Positions 18,860-30,582 of a stretch of 64,000 nucleotides of DNA are shown here, piece after piece. The translations under genes and the position numbers were made by a program. The DNA comes from Gnetum montanum. Lineage: Eukaryota; Streptophyta; Gnetopsida; Gnetales; Gnetaceae. The notes beneath the pieces are model-generated. The model made no database searches. It was not told the origin of the DNA and saw only the letters and a list, made by a program, of their open reading frames with translations. The stretch's first letter is position 1. The number at the start of each line of letters is the position of its first letter. The stretch lies in contig MNCI01012647.1 of assembly GCA_015680685.1 (NCBI GenBank), positions 70,269-134,268 of the forward strand, read 5' to 3'.

Positions 18860-21800
18860 GAACAAAATTGGGAGGGCTTTGCAGCAACATCTTCTGTGAG
18901 AAGGCTTCAAAGACCAACCTCCAAAAAATGAAGGAGTTGATCCTTAGTCATGTGGGCCTAGTCCACATCCCTAAGATTAACACCTGTTAAGATGTTTCTC
19001 AATCTCAATCCATGAAGGTGGTTCCTATGAGAATGTAGCAGTAGTTACCTCCTCAAAAGTAGTAGTGACCTAGTGAGAAGGGGAATCAACCATTGTTAGA
19101 GAGCTTTCAAATAACTTGAAAGTATTCTTTGCTTGAATTCCCTTTATGAAAAATTTCAACTTGCACCATTTGGTAAACTCATCCTTCAACCAATTAAGAT
19201 TGGCTTTATGTTTAGCCTTATACTTCTTTTTATGGTCTTTTAATGCATGACCCCACTCTAGGACCCAAGTGCAGTAGTCTCACCACTCCCTCACCTTATG
19301 CACCAGTAGGTCCATCTGTAGATTTTGCTTGGCAACCTCTTTGGCAAGGGTAACCTTGCCATGGATGGCATTCCATTACCTTGTCCATTTGATCTATTTA
19401 GTTTGCAAGGAACTCTTGTTGGTCACTTGGGCCTTCACAAAGTTCTTGTGATCTTTGAGATCTCTATTTGCCTAAACCAACTTTTTGTTTTTTCCTTCCA
19501 ATGCTATAAATCTTTCCCATAGGAACTCATTGAAACATTGAGTTTCCCACAAATTTTTAATGCATGAAAATGCACATATAGTGGAACTTTCATATAACTT
19601 TTATGGAAAATTCTCTACATACAACTATAGTGATCCACCTCTTTACCTACTTTGGTGACAATCTTTAGGCCCTTATGAGAAATGCTAAAGAGGTTGTTAA
19701 AGGTGGACTCATTGATGGCCAAGGTGACAAGCACACCATGAACCCAAGTGATGAACTTCTTCACCTCTTTGTCAAAGGAGTTGATGATGTTCACCATCTC
19801 AAGGGTAGGGATGGTTGGACTAGGAGTTGTGAAAAGATCAAGCAAACATGCATTAGTGATATTTTCTTCGATGTTTCTAGGCACCCTACTAGCCAACCAT
19901 TGCTACGTTGAATCAACCTCATCACACTTGAGGATAAGAGTCTTTTCAAAGTGTCCTGAAATGTCCAAAGTGATGGTGGAGGAGTAGGTATCCCCTACAA
20001 TACAACAAGAGGTCAATTAGCTTGGGCATAGGTACATTCATAAAAACTAAAATATAAAAAATATAAGTAATTAAAACCAAATCTATAGCCATACTAATAA
20101 AATCATTTAAACACTTAGAGCCTAAATAATCCATAACTATGTAGCCATGAAAATGTTGACATAGCATAGAAAATAGAATGCAATAGAAAAAACAAAACTT
20201 GTTACTTTTCTTGCTAGAAAAAGGTAGATTGGAAACCTCAAGGGGTATGCATGCAAGATTTGATTTACCCCACAAACTATGTGCTATCCCATTGGCTATT
20301 CACCTTTCATAAGCCTTGTGATAACATGTGGTATACTTGTCCAAATCACCTTTGAGTTGGTCCACCACTGCAAGCCTTACTATGGGACTTTTGGCAAAAA
20401 ACCTCAATGTTGTTTGGGCCAAGGACAGGAGTTGATCACTTTTGACAAACCCTTTTTCATCCACCCTATACCTACAAACATAACAATTCAAGAAAATAAA
20501 ACCATTAAAGCCAGGTAGCCTATTAACTAACAAGTAAGATAAGTAAAAAAGAAAAAATTAAAGCCATTCTTATCTTTCCATGTAGTAGATAGTACCATGA
20601 GGGTTTTGAAACAAGGTGTTAACGCAATGACCAACTAGCAATGTATCGTTGGCATTATACAAGTTAAACTCGAGCATGTTCCAAATTTTGGATAGCTTAT
20701 GAGTGCCTCTTGTAGACATGTCATCAAGTACTTAACCTTTAGCACATGTTTTAGGATTATCTTCAATGAATTTGATGATCAAGTTAGAAGCTTAGGATGA
20801 CAAGGTTTCTAAAATAATGGTTGTTGTGCAATATGCTAAGTGTGACCACACCATCACAGTAAGGTTTTGTAGAAAAAAAGCTAGAAACTAATTTTCCCTT
20901 AGTATAAACCATAGAGGGCCATGTTCCAACATCATGTGGGTAGGTAGGATGTTAGGCCTTAGTTTGTAGATACAACAAAGGATCCCCACTAGCTGAATAA
21001 CCACTAGGATGGGTTTGAGAAAGGCTTTGCATGGTACAACAATAACAACCTTTAGAACCATGAATAACTGTAACTGAAGATAAATAAATAACCAAAAACT
21101 AAAAATTATTATGACCCCATTGGCAATGTTTTCATGTAAACCCAAGCAACTAAATCCATAATTTTAAACACTTAGAACTAAAAAAAACCTATGAATAACT
21201 TTCATGAAAGACCAAGTAATCAATGGTAATTTTCATGGTAAGATATGCATAAAATTGGAAAATTATTTTATGTAGAAATATTAAAACCATGAAAACTAGC
21301 TTGTACCCACAACAATAGTTACAAAACTAGCTTAAATTTTACAAAATTTTACTAGAAACCCTAGTTAATAGTGAAATTTTCCATAGTAAAAACTCTAGGA
21401 AAGCTAGTTAATTTTTTTTTAAAAAGACTATTAATGCTAAAATCCAACTTGCAAATAATCTTAATAATCTTGGAGCACCACTATAAAAATACAAAAAAAA
21501 TACCAATGGTGCCTGTATAGATAGGGGGGTTTATAGTTTAAACACCCAAAACTACAATTGTACATGGCTATCTACGCTGGATTGAAAATGATAAATTAGA
21601 ACTAATTTTTTTCTAAGTCTAGGGAGTATGAACACATAAAAAATCAACAAAATCTAGCATCTATAATGCAATTCCAAGCTTAGGAAAAATTCAAACCACC
21701 ACACAATGCCTGGAAACAAATTCCACAAAAATCACATAAAAACACAAAACTTAAGAAAATGACTATAGTAATCCATTTGTAAAAAAGAAGAAGAAGAAAT

Positions 21801-22660
21801 TTTTTAGCTTTCTAAAATCAACTCTAAAACCTTCACAAAACCTCAAAGAATCCATAAGAATTGGGAACATTGTTTGGAAAAATTTCCAAGTGTCTACATT
21901 ATCCACTTTCATAGGGGTTAAGCCATAAAACCCAAAAATTTCAGCATGCACTGATCTATGAAAAAAAATTTATAGAAAACTAACCATAGATCCAAATTCA
22001 ATGATTTCACATATTTTTAAACTATTAATCCATAAAATAGAAATCCATAAGATGAAAATAAAAAAATTCCTAACCATTTTTGTATAAAAAATTAGCAAAA
22101 TAACATGAAAAAATAGTAAGAATTGAAAATGCACTTTGCACTGGCTTATAGAAAAATTTATAAAAAATCAACTATAAGTTAGGATTTAGTGGTTCAAAAA
22201 ATAGTTTGACCAAAACAAAGTAGACAACAATCCCATGTCATGAAAATTAAAATTTCTAAGCCATTTTCATATAACAAAAATACAAAAGTGGCATTGCTTT
22301 TGGTGGGAAACACAAGAAAAATGTATAGAAAAGACTCAAATAAATTTCTAATTCAATATAAAGCAATCCCAAAGCTAAAGAAACACCAAAATCTCATAGA
22401 CATAGCCTAGAACTAACATAGGAATTTTTTAGTATTCAATTCCAATAAACACACAAGCTTACATAAGAAAAAACACCTAGGGTTATGGTAAAATTTCTCA
22501 AGAAATGGCTAGGAATTGTGTACCTAGGGGTTATAGCGGAAGAACCTTCACCAATCAAGGATGGTGGTAGGTTATAGAGGCTTTTATTAGATATTTTAGC
22601 CTTATATAGGGTTGGATTCTTATTGGTAGAAGCCTTCCTCTTTGACATGTTGATACATGA
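18860..22660 (-). pseudogene. Antisense reading region of T2
   Basis: It reads opposite to T2 gag-pol, starting near 22650 with a basic stretch (MSKRKASTNKNPTLYKAKI). Then come 21145-20890 (FLKPILVVIQLVGILCCIY), 20533-20300 (SDQLLSLAQTTLRFF, VVDQLKGDLDKYTTCYHKAY) and 19896-19615 (LEMVNIINSFDKEVKKFITW, LVTLAINESTFNNLFSI). At least three of these pieces align in order with T1 4985-6369, so the region was once one protein-coding unit. The family is unknown to me. Multiple stops separate the pieces, and I cannot define introns or the end. Confidence 0.55.
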
Positions 22661-23229
22661 TGCAAGAATAACAAAATTCTTAGGCTTTTGGGAGCCTTTT
22701 GGACAACTAAGCGTGTTCCTGGGAGTAGGATGGCTAACAACATTAAGAGAGGATGTAGATAAAGTCAAGAGCAATATGTAAGTCCTAATTCTATGCACTA
22801 TAGGATGGGAATGATCCAAGAAGAATGCTTTATGCAAAATTGAAATAAAAAAATCACTCCCAAAGTTATGTGCCCACTACCAAAACCCTGGTTTACCAAA
22901 ATGCTCATCCAAGTCTCACTTAACTTCATGATAGAAATTATGAAGTAGAACTACATTGGGAAAGTGAAAAATTAATTCTTTTAGAAGTTCAAGTTCAATG
23001 TGGGCTCCACTAGTTGCCTCTTTAACAATCCACTAAAAATCCTAATACACTTGGATTTGGGCTTTCCTATAGCAATTATGTTAGGGTTGAAGACTCCAAA
23101 AAGCCTTGGAGTGGATTCTAAATCATAAATACTAGCAAAACCTACCTCTGAATTATCCATACATGCCATAAAACCTTATGTCCAAAGTGGAAAACCAAGT
23201 GTTAGCATTAACAAAAACTAGACATTAGG
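22661..23229. other. Interval upstream of antisense region, nothing recognised
   Basis: Minus-strand open stretches continue (22837-22661 and 23169-22981) without a recognised domain. In antisense sense this would be the 5' flank of the antisense unit, next to the palindrome array. Confidence 0.4.
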
Positions 23230-25715
23230 GAAGGCCAAAACTCACATCCAAACCTGCTATTTTGGGGAACTACATTGACTAGGAGCCTAACCACACTACC
23301 CAACATAGTCCAAAGGGGGATGATGTCTCATGTCATTAACCAAACTCCTAATCAACTTAGAAAAGATCACAATATGTGCTAAACCATAGCTTAGAGCCTA
23401 TAGCAACTCCAGAACCTCATACAACCAATCAAAAGATCCTAAAATCACCCATCAGACGTTAACTATGCTAGAGCCTATCTCAACTATGCTAGCTAGTGTA
23501 GTCCTAGTGTAGTCAACTAGAGTTTAAGCATTCAATTATAAAAATAACCTTCAAAGTGACATTCCTTGATCTTTACATCACACCAGAACCTCCTGTGGCC
23601 TTAAAATAGGAAACAATTGATGTAAAAAAAAAGTCAAATCCTAGTTCAAACTTATGACTACACTAGGGATGGCTGCATCTACACTAGCTAGTAAAGTCCC
23701 AGTGTAGATGAATAGGGGATGAGCATCGAAAACCAAAAATAATATCCAAAGTAACATACTTTGTACTCCACACATTCTCATTGCTCTTGAAAAGCCTGAA
23801 ATGAAAAATAATCAAATACAAACTAAATGAAACCTATTTTCACCTTGGCACTATGTTGAGGATGATCTTGACTATGTTGGCCAGTGTAGTCCTAGTGTAG
23901 TTGGATAAGGTTGGATTAACAAAAGAAAATAATAGCCTTCAAACTATCATATCTTGCCTTCACATCTTTCTAAGACTTTTGGTAACTTCAAACTATCAAA
24001 TAGTGGAACCAAAGTTATTAGAAACATACTCAAAGCATTTGACTATGTTGGAGATGTCCATGACTACACTAGATAGTGTAGTCCTAGCATAGTCATCATG
24101 TGAGAATTCTAAAATAGATTAGAAACATGTTGAATCAACTTCCCAAGGCATCATCTCAACTTTAAAAACCTTCTAGAGACCTCAAAGAACATTGAACCTT
24201 ATAAAAAAAGTTAGAAATAATCAAAAATCATCCTACACCCCTCAACTACATTGAGACTATGCTGGCCAATGTAGTCAAGTGGTGTAGGATCAATTCAGAA
24301 CCAAAAAAATCATGAAAACTAACCATCTTGAGCTTGAAACCCTAGTACTGAACACCAGTGATCCAAGATACTAAAAACTTAGTTGATCAACCATGAGATT
24401 TCACCAACATTCAAAATTCATCTCAAGACTACACTAGAGTAGGCATGAACTATGCTGGTTAGTATAGTCCTAGTGTAGTCATAGTTCTAGGTTGGTTTAA
24501 CCAATGATGTAACACTCTAAACAACCCAAAACTTGACATGAAAATCAAAAACCTTATTTGGCTTTACCCAACTATAATTCCGTCTCATTTTGACCTTTGA
24601 AAAGCTAGGTTTTCCTTATCTACACTAAGACCAAGCTCAACTATGTTGGCCAACATTTTCTAAGTGGAAAATGATTATTTCAATGCCTAGACAACCTCTA
24701 GAATCAATCATCCAAAGCCAAAATCCTCGCTAGGAATACCAATAACTCTAGGAATGCAAGGACTTGGTCGATTAACCACAAAACTCATCAAAAGCTATAA
24801 TTCTCATCATACTACACCGAGATATTCCAAGACTACATTAGCTAGTGTAGTCCCAGGATAGTCATGATTGTGAATGGATTTGGCTAGCACCACAACATCA
24901 TGAATGATCTAAAATTTGACTTGAAAAACCTAGAACGTTGCTCAACATTTCCTAGCCACAATTTCACCTTTTTTTGATCATGAGAAGGCTAGATTCCATT
25001 GATCTACACTAAGGTAGGCCTGGGGCAACATTGGCTAGTGTAGTCCTAGTGTAGTCCGTACTCCAAGATGGTTAAACCAACATCAAAACACTTAAAATGA
25101 CCAATATCTTGATCTAGAAAGCTTAGAACCTTGAAATGCTGAAGCTAGCTACAGTTTGACCTTTTTTGACCATGAAAAGCTAAGGTTTTGATCAAACTAC
25201 ATTGAAGCAATACTCAACTATGTTGACCAGCATAGTCATAGGATGTTGGTGCAAAAACTCCATGTTCAATAGCCTATTCTGACTTTTAAATGACCAATCC
25301 AGCCTTTCCAAGATCCTACATTACCTTAAGAAGTTGATGGAACAATAGTTTCAACTTTGAGACCTCACAAACTTACTCTTTCCATGCATTATGCTGGGAC
25401 TATGCTGGCCAGCATAGTTCCAATGTAGTAATGAATTTTCACATCATTTGTAGCTTATGAAGAATTAAAATGATGTCAAAATCCATCAATCTTCAACACT
25501 AGTCCACTACACTAGCCATATAGACCATCAAGACCGCAAAACTAGCTATAACAAACCTGGAAAATCATCTATTGATACTAACTATGTTGGGGCTTATCCT
25601 AATTACATTAGCTAGCATAGTCTTGGCTAGGTCTAGCGTAGTCACAATAAAAGGTCGAAACCTCACCAAGTGGCCAAACTTACTTGTCAATCTTGTAGAT
25701 CACAACTATAGCTTG
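23230..25715. repeat. ~193-bp tandem array with palindromic centres (T2)
   Basis: Thirteen palindromic centres occur at about 23299, 23492, 23688, 23880, 24071, 24265, 24459, 24650, 24842, 25034, 25226, 25409 and 25612. Spacing ranges from 183 to 203 bp, mean near 193. The consensus half-sites are GACTACACTAG and its complement CTAGTGTAGTC. The unit at 25401-25418 is a perfect palindrome, CTATGCTGGCCAGCATAG. After most centres a second copy of the half-site follows (cctagtgtagtc). Between centres the monomers share words such as aaaacttgacatg and gaaaagcta. The array is a degenerate satellite-like repeat inside T2. Confidence 0.8.
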
Positions 25716-25739
25716 CTAAGGACTAAAACAAGCAAAATC

Positions 25740-26600
25740 TAATCTTGATTGGTCAATATTGACTATGTTTTGCATTATGTTTCCTACCGTGATTAATTTG
25801 GCCTTGTTTCACTATACTTTGACTTGGTTTAACCTTGTTATGCATCATTGACCTTTAGTGTCATATCATTTGGTGTCACTTGGCTTCATTTTCATCATTT
25901 TCTCATCATTTAACCTTATTCCAAAAAATACTCTATCATTTAGCATCATTTATCCTTAATGGACTTGATTTGACATTAGTTAATATCATTGAACATCACT
26001 ATGACCTTGTTTGACCCTTTGGAACATTATTGGGTGAGATTTGATCATCATTTTGGCTCCATTTGACCATATTTAATATCATTAGGCTACCATTTGACTT
26101 TGTTGCATGTCAGTTAGCATCTTGGTTTACCCCATCTACCTTATCCTATCCCCCCATGACTTTGGTTGATCATGTTTTAGCCTTGTTTATCTCATTTGAT
26201 GGTGCTTGATCATCATTAGGATATCATTTGACCTTAGTTGACCATCATTTGGCTTTATTTAGCCTTATTTCATGGTCCTTAGCCTTCTACATACCTTGCC
26301 CACCTTTAATTCCCCTTTTATAGCCATTTTTATCCATGCTTTAACCTTAATTGACCTTACTAGATAAAGTTTAATCATTAATTAGCCCTTGTTTGGTCCC
26401 ATTCTATAGTCATTTGGCTTTTGTTTGACCTTATTTAGCCCTTGTTTCATCTCATATGTCTTCACTTACCTCTCGTACCCTTAAAATGATCTATTTTAAA
26501 CCTTTTATTGCCCTTAGTTTGGAGTATTTTGGCTTTGCTAAAGTATTTTCCCTATATTTTGGCATTATTAGATCATTTTATCATATAGGTATCACTAAAT
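25740..26600 (+). repeat. T-rich degenerate repeats before RT of T2
   Basis: The words catttgacctta, catttggctt and ttagccttattt recur many times in imperfect form. No reading frame is conserved. The corresponding stretch in T1 (3400-3950, minus) is also pyrimidine-rich in element sense. It may belong to the intron-like interval between protease and RT described for Ogre elements. Confidence 0.5.
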
Positions 26601-26639
26601 GTACTTATGGTTGATATGCAAGATTAGAATATGAACATC

Positions 26640-27770
26640 TAGGAGTAATTCAGTATGCCTTTGAGCCTAAGTGGACCTCATGGTGATGTTTAATGATGCA
26701 TCAACCTTAATTGCTTAGATCTTGGGCCTAAGGGTCTTGTTGACCACATAGGATCTATAGAGAAGCTCCTTGAATTGCCTAAAAACTTAGTCAAAACCCT
26801 TGATCTTGAGGCTAACGACATTGCCAAAGACTCTCTAGTTGAGGTTCTTGTCATGACACATAGTAGTGAGGAGAAAACATTGAAACTAAGTTTCTCATTG
26901 GAACCTCAATAAGCTTAAGACATCACCAAGGTTCTCCAAGACAATATTAAGGCCTTTTCCTAGTCATATGAAGATATTCTAGGTCTTGATCCATGCCTAG
27001 TATAACATAACATCATACTCAACCCTTGTATCAAGGTAATTAAGAAAAAAATTCATAAGACCATACTTAGCCTTGTTAATTCTTGAAAAATCACAAAACA
27101 ATATCAGGATGGTTTCATTAGAGTTGTCGCTTACATAGAATGGGTGTCCAACATAGTGGTAGTCCCAAAGAAAAATGGAAGCATATGTATCTACATTAAT
27201 TTATGAGACCTGAATAAGGAAACCATCAAAGATGATTTTCCTTGACATAGTATTGACCAACTTATCAATACTACAACTAGACATGCCTTCCTATCCTTCA
27301 TATATGGGTTCTTAGTATATAACCAAATTAGGATTAACGTAGAACATCAACTTTGTATGACCTTCATGACCCCTTGGGGTACCTTTTATTTTACCATGAT
27401 GCTCTTTGGTTTGAAGAATGTAGGAGAAACCTACCACAGAGCTATTATGTATATCTTTAGCGATTATATGTTAGGAATGCTCAATGACTACTTAGATGAT
27501 ATAATTATTAAGTTCAAAGTAGCTGACAACCATGTGTGTAATCTTGACCTTATGTTGAAATGATGTCTCAAGTTAGTCTTAACCCCAAGAAGTGTGTCTT
27601 TGGCATCAAAACTAGTAAGATTCTTGGCTTTGTAGAATCCAAAGTAGGCATATGTATTGATCCGATAAGGTTAAGACCATATCCAACTTGGCACCACCAC
27701 CTAACCTTAAGGAACTTCAGGGACTACAAGGTAGATTACAATTTATCCATAGGTTCATCATAAGGTTTAT
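26640..27770 (+). pseudogene. Reverse transcriptase with linker (T2)
   Basis: The linker gives EEKTLKLSFSLEPQ and SYEDILGLDP. The RT then reads YQDGFIRVVAYIEWVSNIVV, VPKKNGSICIYINL, DLNKETIKDDFP, MTPWGTFYFTMMLFGLKN, and MLNDYLDDIIIKFKVADNH with an intact YLDD active-site box at about 27489. It ends with PKKCVFG followed by a broken tail. Stops replace conserved residues, and one frame change lies near 27560. It is the plus-strand twin of T1 RT at 2330-3370. Confidence 0.78.
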
Positions 27771-28372
27771 GAATAAGTTACAATCCATGTAGAAGTTGGT
27801 TAAGAAAGGAGTCCACTATGAGTGGATTGCTCAGTGTTAAGAAGCCTTTGAAAAACTTAAGCAAGAGTTGGCATAACTACTGATGGTCTATCCACCATAG
27901 GAGGAAAAGCCTTTTTACATCTACCTTACTATCTTGGATATGTCCATTTCTTCTTTGCTTGTTAGAAATGAGATGATGGGGTAAAGCTTCTTGTATGCTA
28001 TCTAAGCCATGCATTGATTTCCTATGAGACCTAATACACTGAAGTAGAGAAGTATTGTCTAGCCCTAGTCTTCTCATTGAAGAAGCGGAGACATTACCTC
28101 TTTAGAAGCCAAGTCAACATCATTTACAAAGATAATGTGCTTATAGCTATAACAACCAATATCTAAGAGAGTAGTTGTATAGCCTGTTGGAAAGTCATAA
28201 TAGTGGATTTTGATCTACACCATGTCTCTCAAGCATCAATGAAAGGCTAATTAATAGAAGCATAACTTATTGTTAGCTTGGTAGAAGACCATACAATCAT
28301 TGACCCCAAATTCCCTAATGAGCATGTCAATGTTGTTAATGAAGTATCCAAGGACTATGAGGAAATCATGTA
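27770..28372 (+). pseudogene. RT-linked RNase H (T2)
   Basis: Degraded but ordered pieces: HYEW near 27817, SHALISYE then TEVEKYCLALVFSLKKRRHY (the TxxEKExLAxVxAxxKxRHY motif), and DLHHVSQASMKG. The tail IDPKFPNEHVNVVNEVSKDY runs into EEIMYF, where the second RNase H should begin. Element E1 interrupts at that point: MYF (28368-28376) continues as DDTSTTHG after 31932. Confidence 0.68.
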
Positions 28373-28404
28373 CTTTGTGTTGGCACATTTTGGCCATTTA
28401 ATGG

Positions 28405-28500
28405 AGCAAGCTTTGTGAGGTTGTGGAGCTAATCATATAACTAAAGTTCACCCTAATTTAAACATTGCCAATATTTTATTGGATGAAGACTTTTCAGAGG
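28405..28500 (+). pseudogene. Possible protein-kinase fragment inside E1
   Basis: One frame reads VHPNLNIANILLDEDFSEVL, which resembles kinase subdomains VI-VII (HRxLKxxNILLDxDxxxxLSDFG) of plant receptor-like kinases. The catalytic Asp is N and the DFG is not recognisable. The match is about 20 residues, so chance similarity remains possible. The following open stretch to 28683 is unrecognised. Confidence 0.3.
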
Positions 28501-28982
28501 TGTTGGGTTGGTAGTTTGAAAGGTTTTTCTCTAATTGATTCACTAGCAAATACAGTTTTGTTTAAGACAAATGATCAATTGTTCAGAGTTCATGACAATC
28601 TTCTACCAGCTATTTTAGTACCAAAGAAGTATTCACTGGATCTACAAACATGTATTGATGTAAAAGTCAAGAAGTGGATTTAGTTAACCTCCATAAGGTA
28701 TGGGAAGGTAATGAATGTGAGGCAACTTGTAGTTAGCTTAGACAATCTCAATTCCAATTGTTGGCAAAGAAAAAGAAAACAGAGAACAAATGTATGACCA
28801 AATAATGGATTCAATAGTGTGAACAGAATGCATCAAAAGAAGAAGAAGAAATGTGAGTCTTGGTGGTGAAGCGGTTCATGAAGCGTACATACGAATCCTG
28901 TGCTCTGGCCAAGCACGCAATGACGAGTTTGTGAAGCCTAACTCTGAATAACACCCATCCTCTGCATCTGCATCTACACAAA

Positions 28983-29774
28983 TTGTGGCGCCGCTCTAGT
29001 TTCAGACTAACGCTGCTGCTGCTGGAGAGGCTCCTGCCAGGCATTCCAAAGGCCATGTTTTCAAGCTCCTTCTTCTCAGTCTCAGTCTCAGTCTCAGCCT
29101 TAGCCTCGGCAATGGTTTCAAGCCTCCCATGCATAATAACAGCTGGAATTGCCGATTTCGCTGCTAGTGATATGCTTTCTTTCTCTGATTTGTTCGCACC
29201 TACCCAGGATATGATCCTCAGCAAAGCAAATCTGCCCTCCATTTTGTTGAATTTTCACATGGATGTTGTGACCGCAGAGGAAGAAAAGCAGGTTCATCTG
29301 CCTTTCCAGGTGAACAGAGATGAGCAAGGAAATATCTTCGCGTGGGGCTCTCAGGACATGAAGTGTGTCCCCACTCAGTACTTGGAAGCCGTTAGGAATC
29401 TCAAGAGCAAGGGTTTTGTTCCAACTGGAACTCTGCATCTTTTTTTTTTTCCGAAGGAGGAGATCGGAGGCCATGATGGAGCTGAAAAGTTTGTGGAGTC
29501 TGAGGTTTCTAGGAGGGTTGCGAGGCAGGTATCCAGGTCGATAATGATGATGGCAGAACTTGTGCTAGGGTTATCATCAGAGGCAGTGGCAGTGGCATTT
29601 TGCACAACTTGCTGGGCCATGGAAGTGTCCATGGTTCCATGGGCATCTACATGGAGGCCATGCCGAATTCTTTTGCTTTTGCTGCTGGTGAATTGCGAGA
29701 CTTGGCGTGAGTGCTTGCTGCATTTTGGAGTCATCCCACCATTTTTGAGAAAGCCAAAGGAACGAAATGGATAA
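28983..29774 (+). pseudogene. Aminoacylase-1-like (M20 peptidase) fragment with fused cargo
   Basis: An open frame of 263 codons. Residues 83-175 (29229-29507) resemble plant aminoacylase-1, which removes the acyl group from N-acyl amino acids and binds two zinc ions: NLPSILLNFHMDVV (zinc-ligand His in HxD), GNIFAWGSQDMKC (bridging Asp), QYLEAVRNLKSKGFVPTGTL, PKEEIGGHDGAEKFVES (catalytic Glu in EEIGG). The usual Ser before HMD is Phe. Residues 1-82 and those after 175 do not match the family in this frame. A second frame around 29540-29700 reads an unidentified segment with GHGS and AMPN words that might be a shifted continuation. The enzyme is normally about 430 residues; here only ~93 are recognisable and uninterrupted by introns. 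Confidence 0.62.
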
Positions 29775-30346
29775 AAGAGAATCTGGAAATGGACTTCCCT
29801 TCCCTTGCTTTGGTCCATCTTCGCATGCAGGTAGCACAAAAATACAGCACGCACGTATATATAGCATTACGTTCCTGCGTGCATGCCTCTCTCTCTGCCT
29901 TGCTCTGCTGGATTAAACTATTTTCCTAGTGCCAGCATCCAGGCCGCCAGCTCCACCACCCACAGTCGCAGCAACTGTGCCTGCCTTGGAATGAAAAAAT
30001 GCTTTCAACACAATGATTTGGTTTGATGGAATGAATTCAAATCAAAAGATTTTATCTGGTCTCCATCGTTTGCAGCTAAGATGTCGGCTCGTGGATCGTG
30101 AAATTGCAGTGTGGATAAGAGGCTTGGTAAGAAAAACACAATCTATCTTGAATCTTGATCTAGTACCGAACTTGTAAACGTTTGTTCTAAGAAGAAGAGT
30201 ATGCAAATGTCACTGAACTATAATAAATCCTGGAACTGCAATATTCTCTTTAAAAAAAAAACAATAACATATTTTATGATTTAAAAATGGAATTTGTGCA
30301 ACAATTGTTCAAAATCCTATGTGAATTGAACACTTGTCAATTGAAA
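29775..30346 (+). other. E1 cargo continuation, unidentified
   Basis: GC-richer than the surrounding transposon DNA up to about 30000, then AT-rich. One frame at about 29720-29830 (PTIFEKAKGTKWIKENLEMD then FPSLALVHLRMQ) ends before GTAGCAC, which could be a former 5' splice site. The family is not recognised. An A-run lies at 30251-30261. Confidence 0.35.
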
Positions 30347-30364
30347 TGGTGGTTATAACCACCA
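30347..30364. repeat. 18-bp perfect palindrome in E1
   Basis: TGGTGGTTATAACCACCA is a perfect palindrome immediately before the assembly gap. Confidence 0.8.
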
Positions 30365-30370
30365 CCAAGG

Positions 30371-30582
30371 NNNNNNNNNNNNNNNNNNNNNNNNNNNNNN
30401 NNNNNNNNNNNNNNNNNNNNNNNNNNNNNNNNNNNNNNNNNNNNNNNNNNNNNNNNNNNNNNNNNNNNNNNNNNNNNNNNNNNNNNNNNNNNNNNNNNNN
30501 NNNNNNNNNNNNNNNNNNNNNNNNNNNNNNNNNNNNNNNNNNNNNNNNNNNNNNNNNNNNNNNNNNNNNNNNNNNNNNNNNN
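30371..30582. other. Assembly gap (212 N) inside E1
   Basis: Undetermined bases; the start of the right module of E1 probably lies in or next to it. Confidence 0.98.

Noticed and set aside
22436-22837. 133-codon minus-strand frame as a separate host gene
   Set aside because: It lies in the antisense region of T2 with no recognisable domain, and its neighbours are pieces conserved in T1; it is better treated as part of that region or its leader.
29118-29867. Minus-strand open frames opposite the aminoacylase fragment
   Set aside because: They are shadows of the plus-strand coding sequence, which carries the recognisable motifs.
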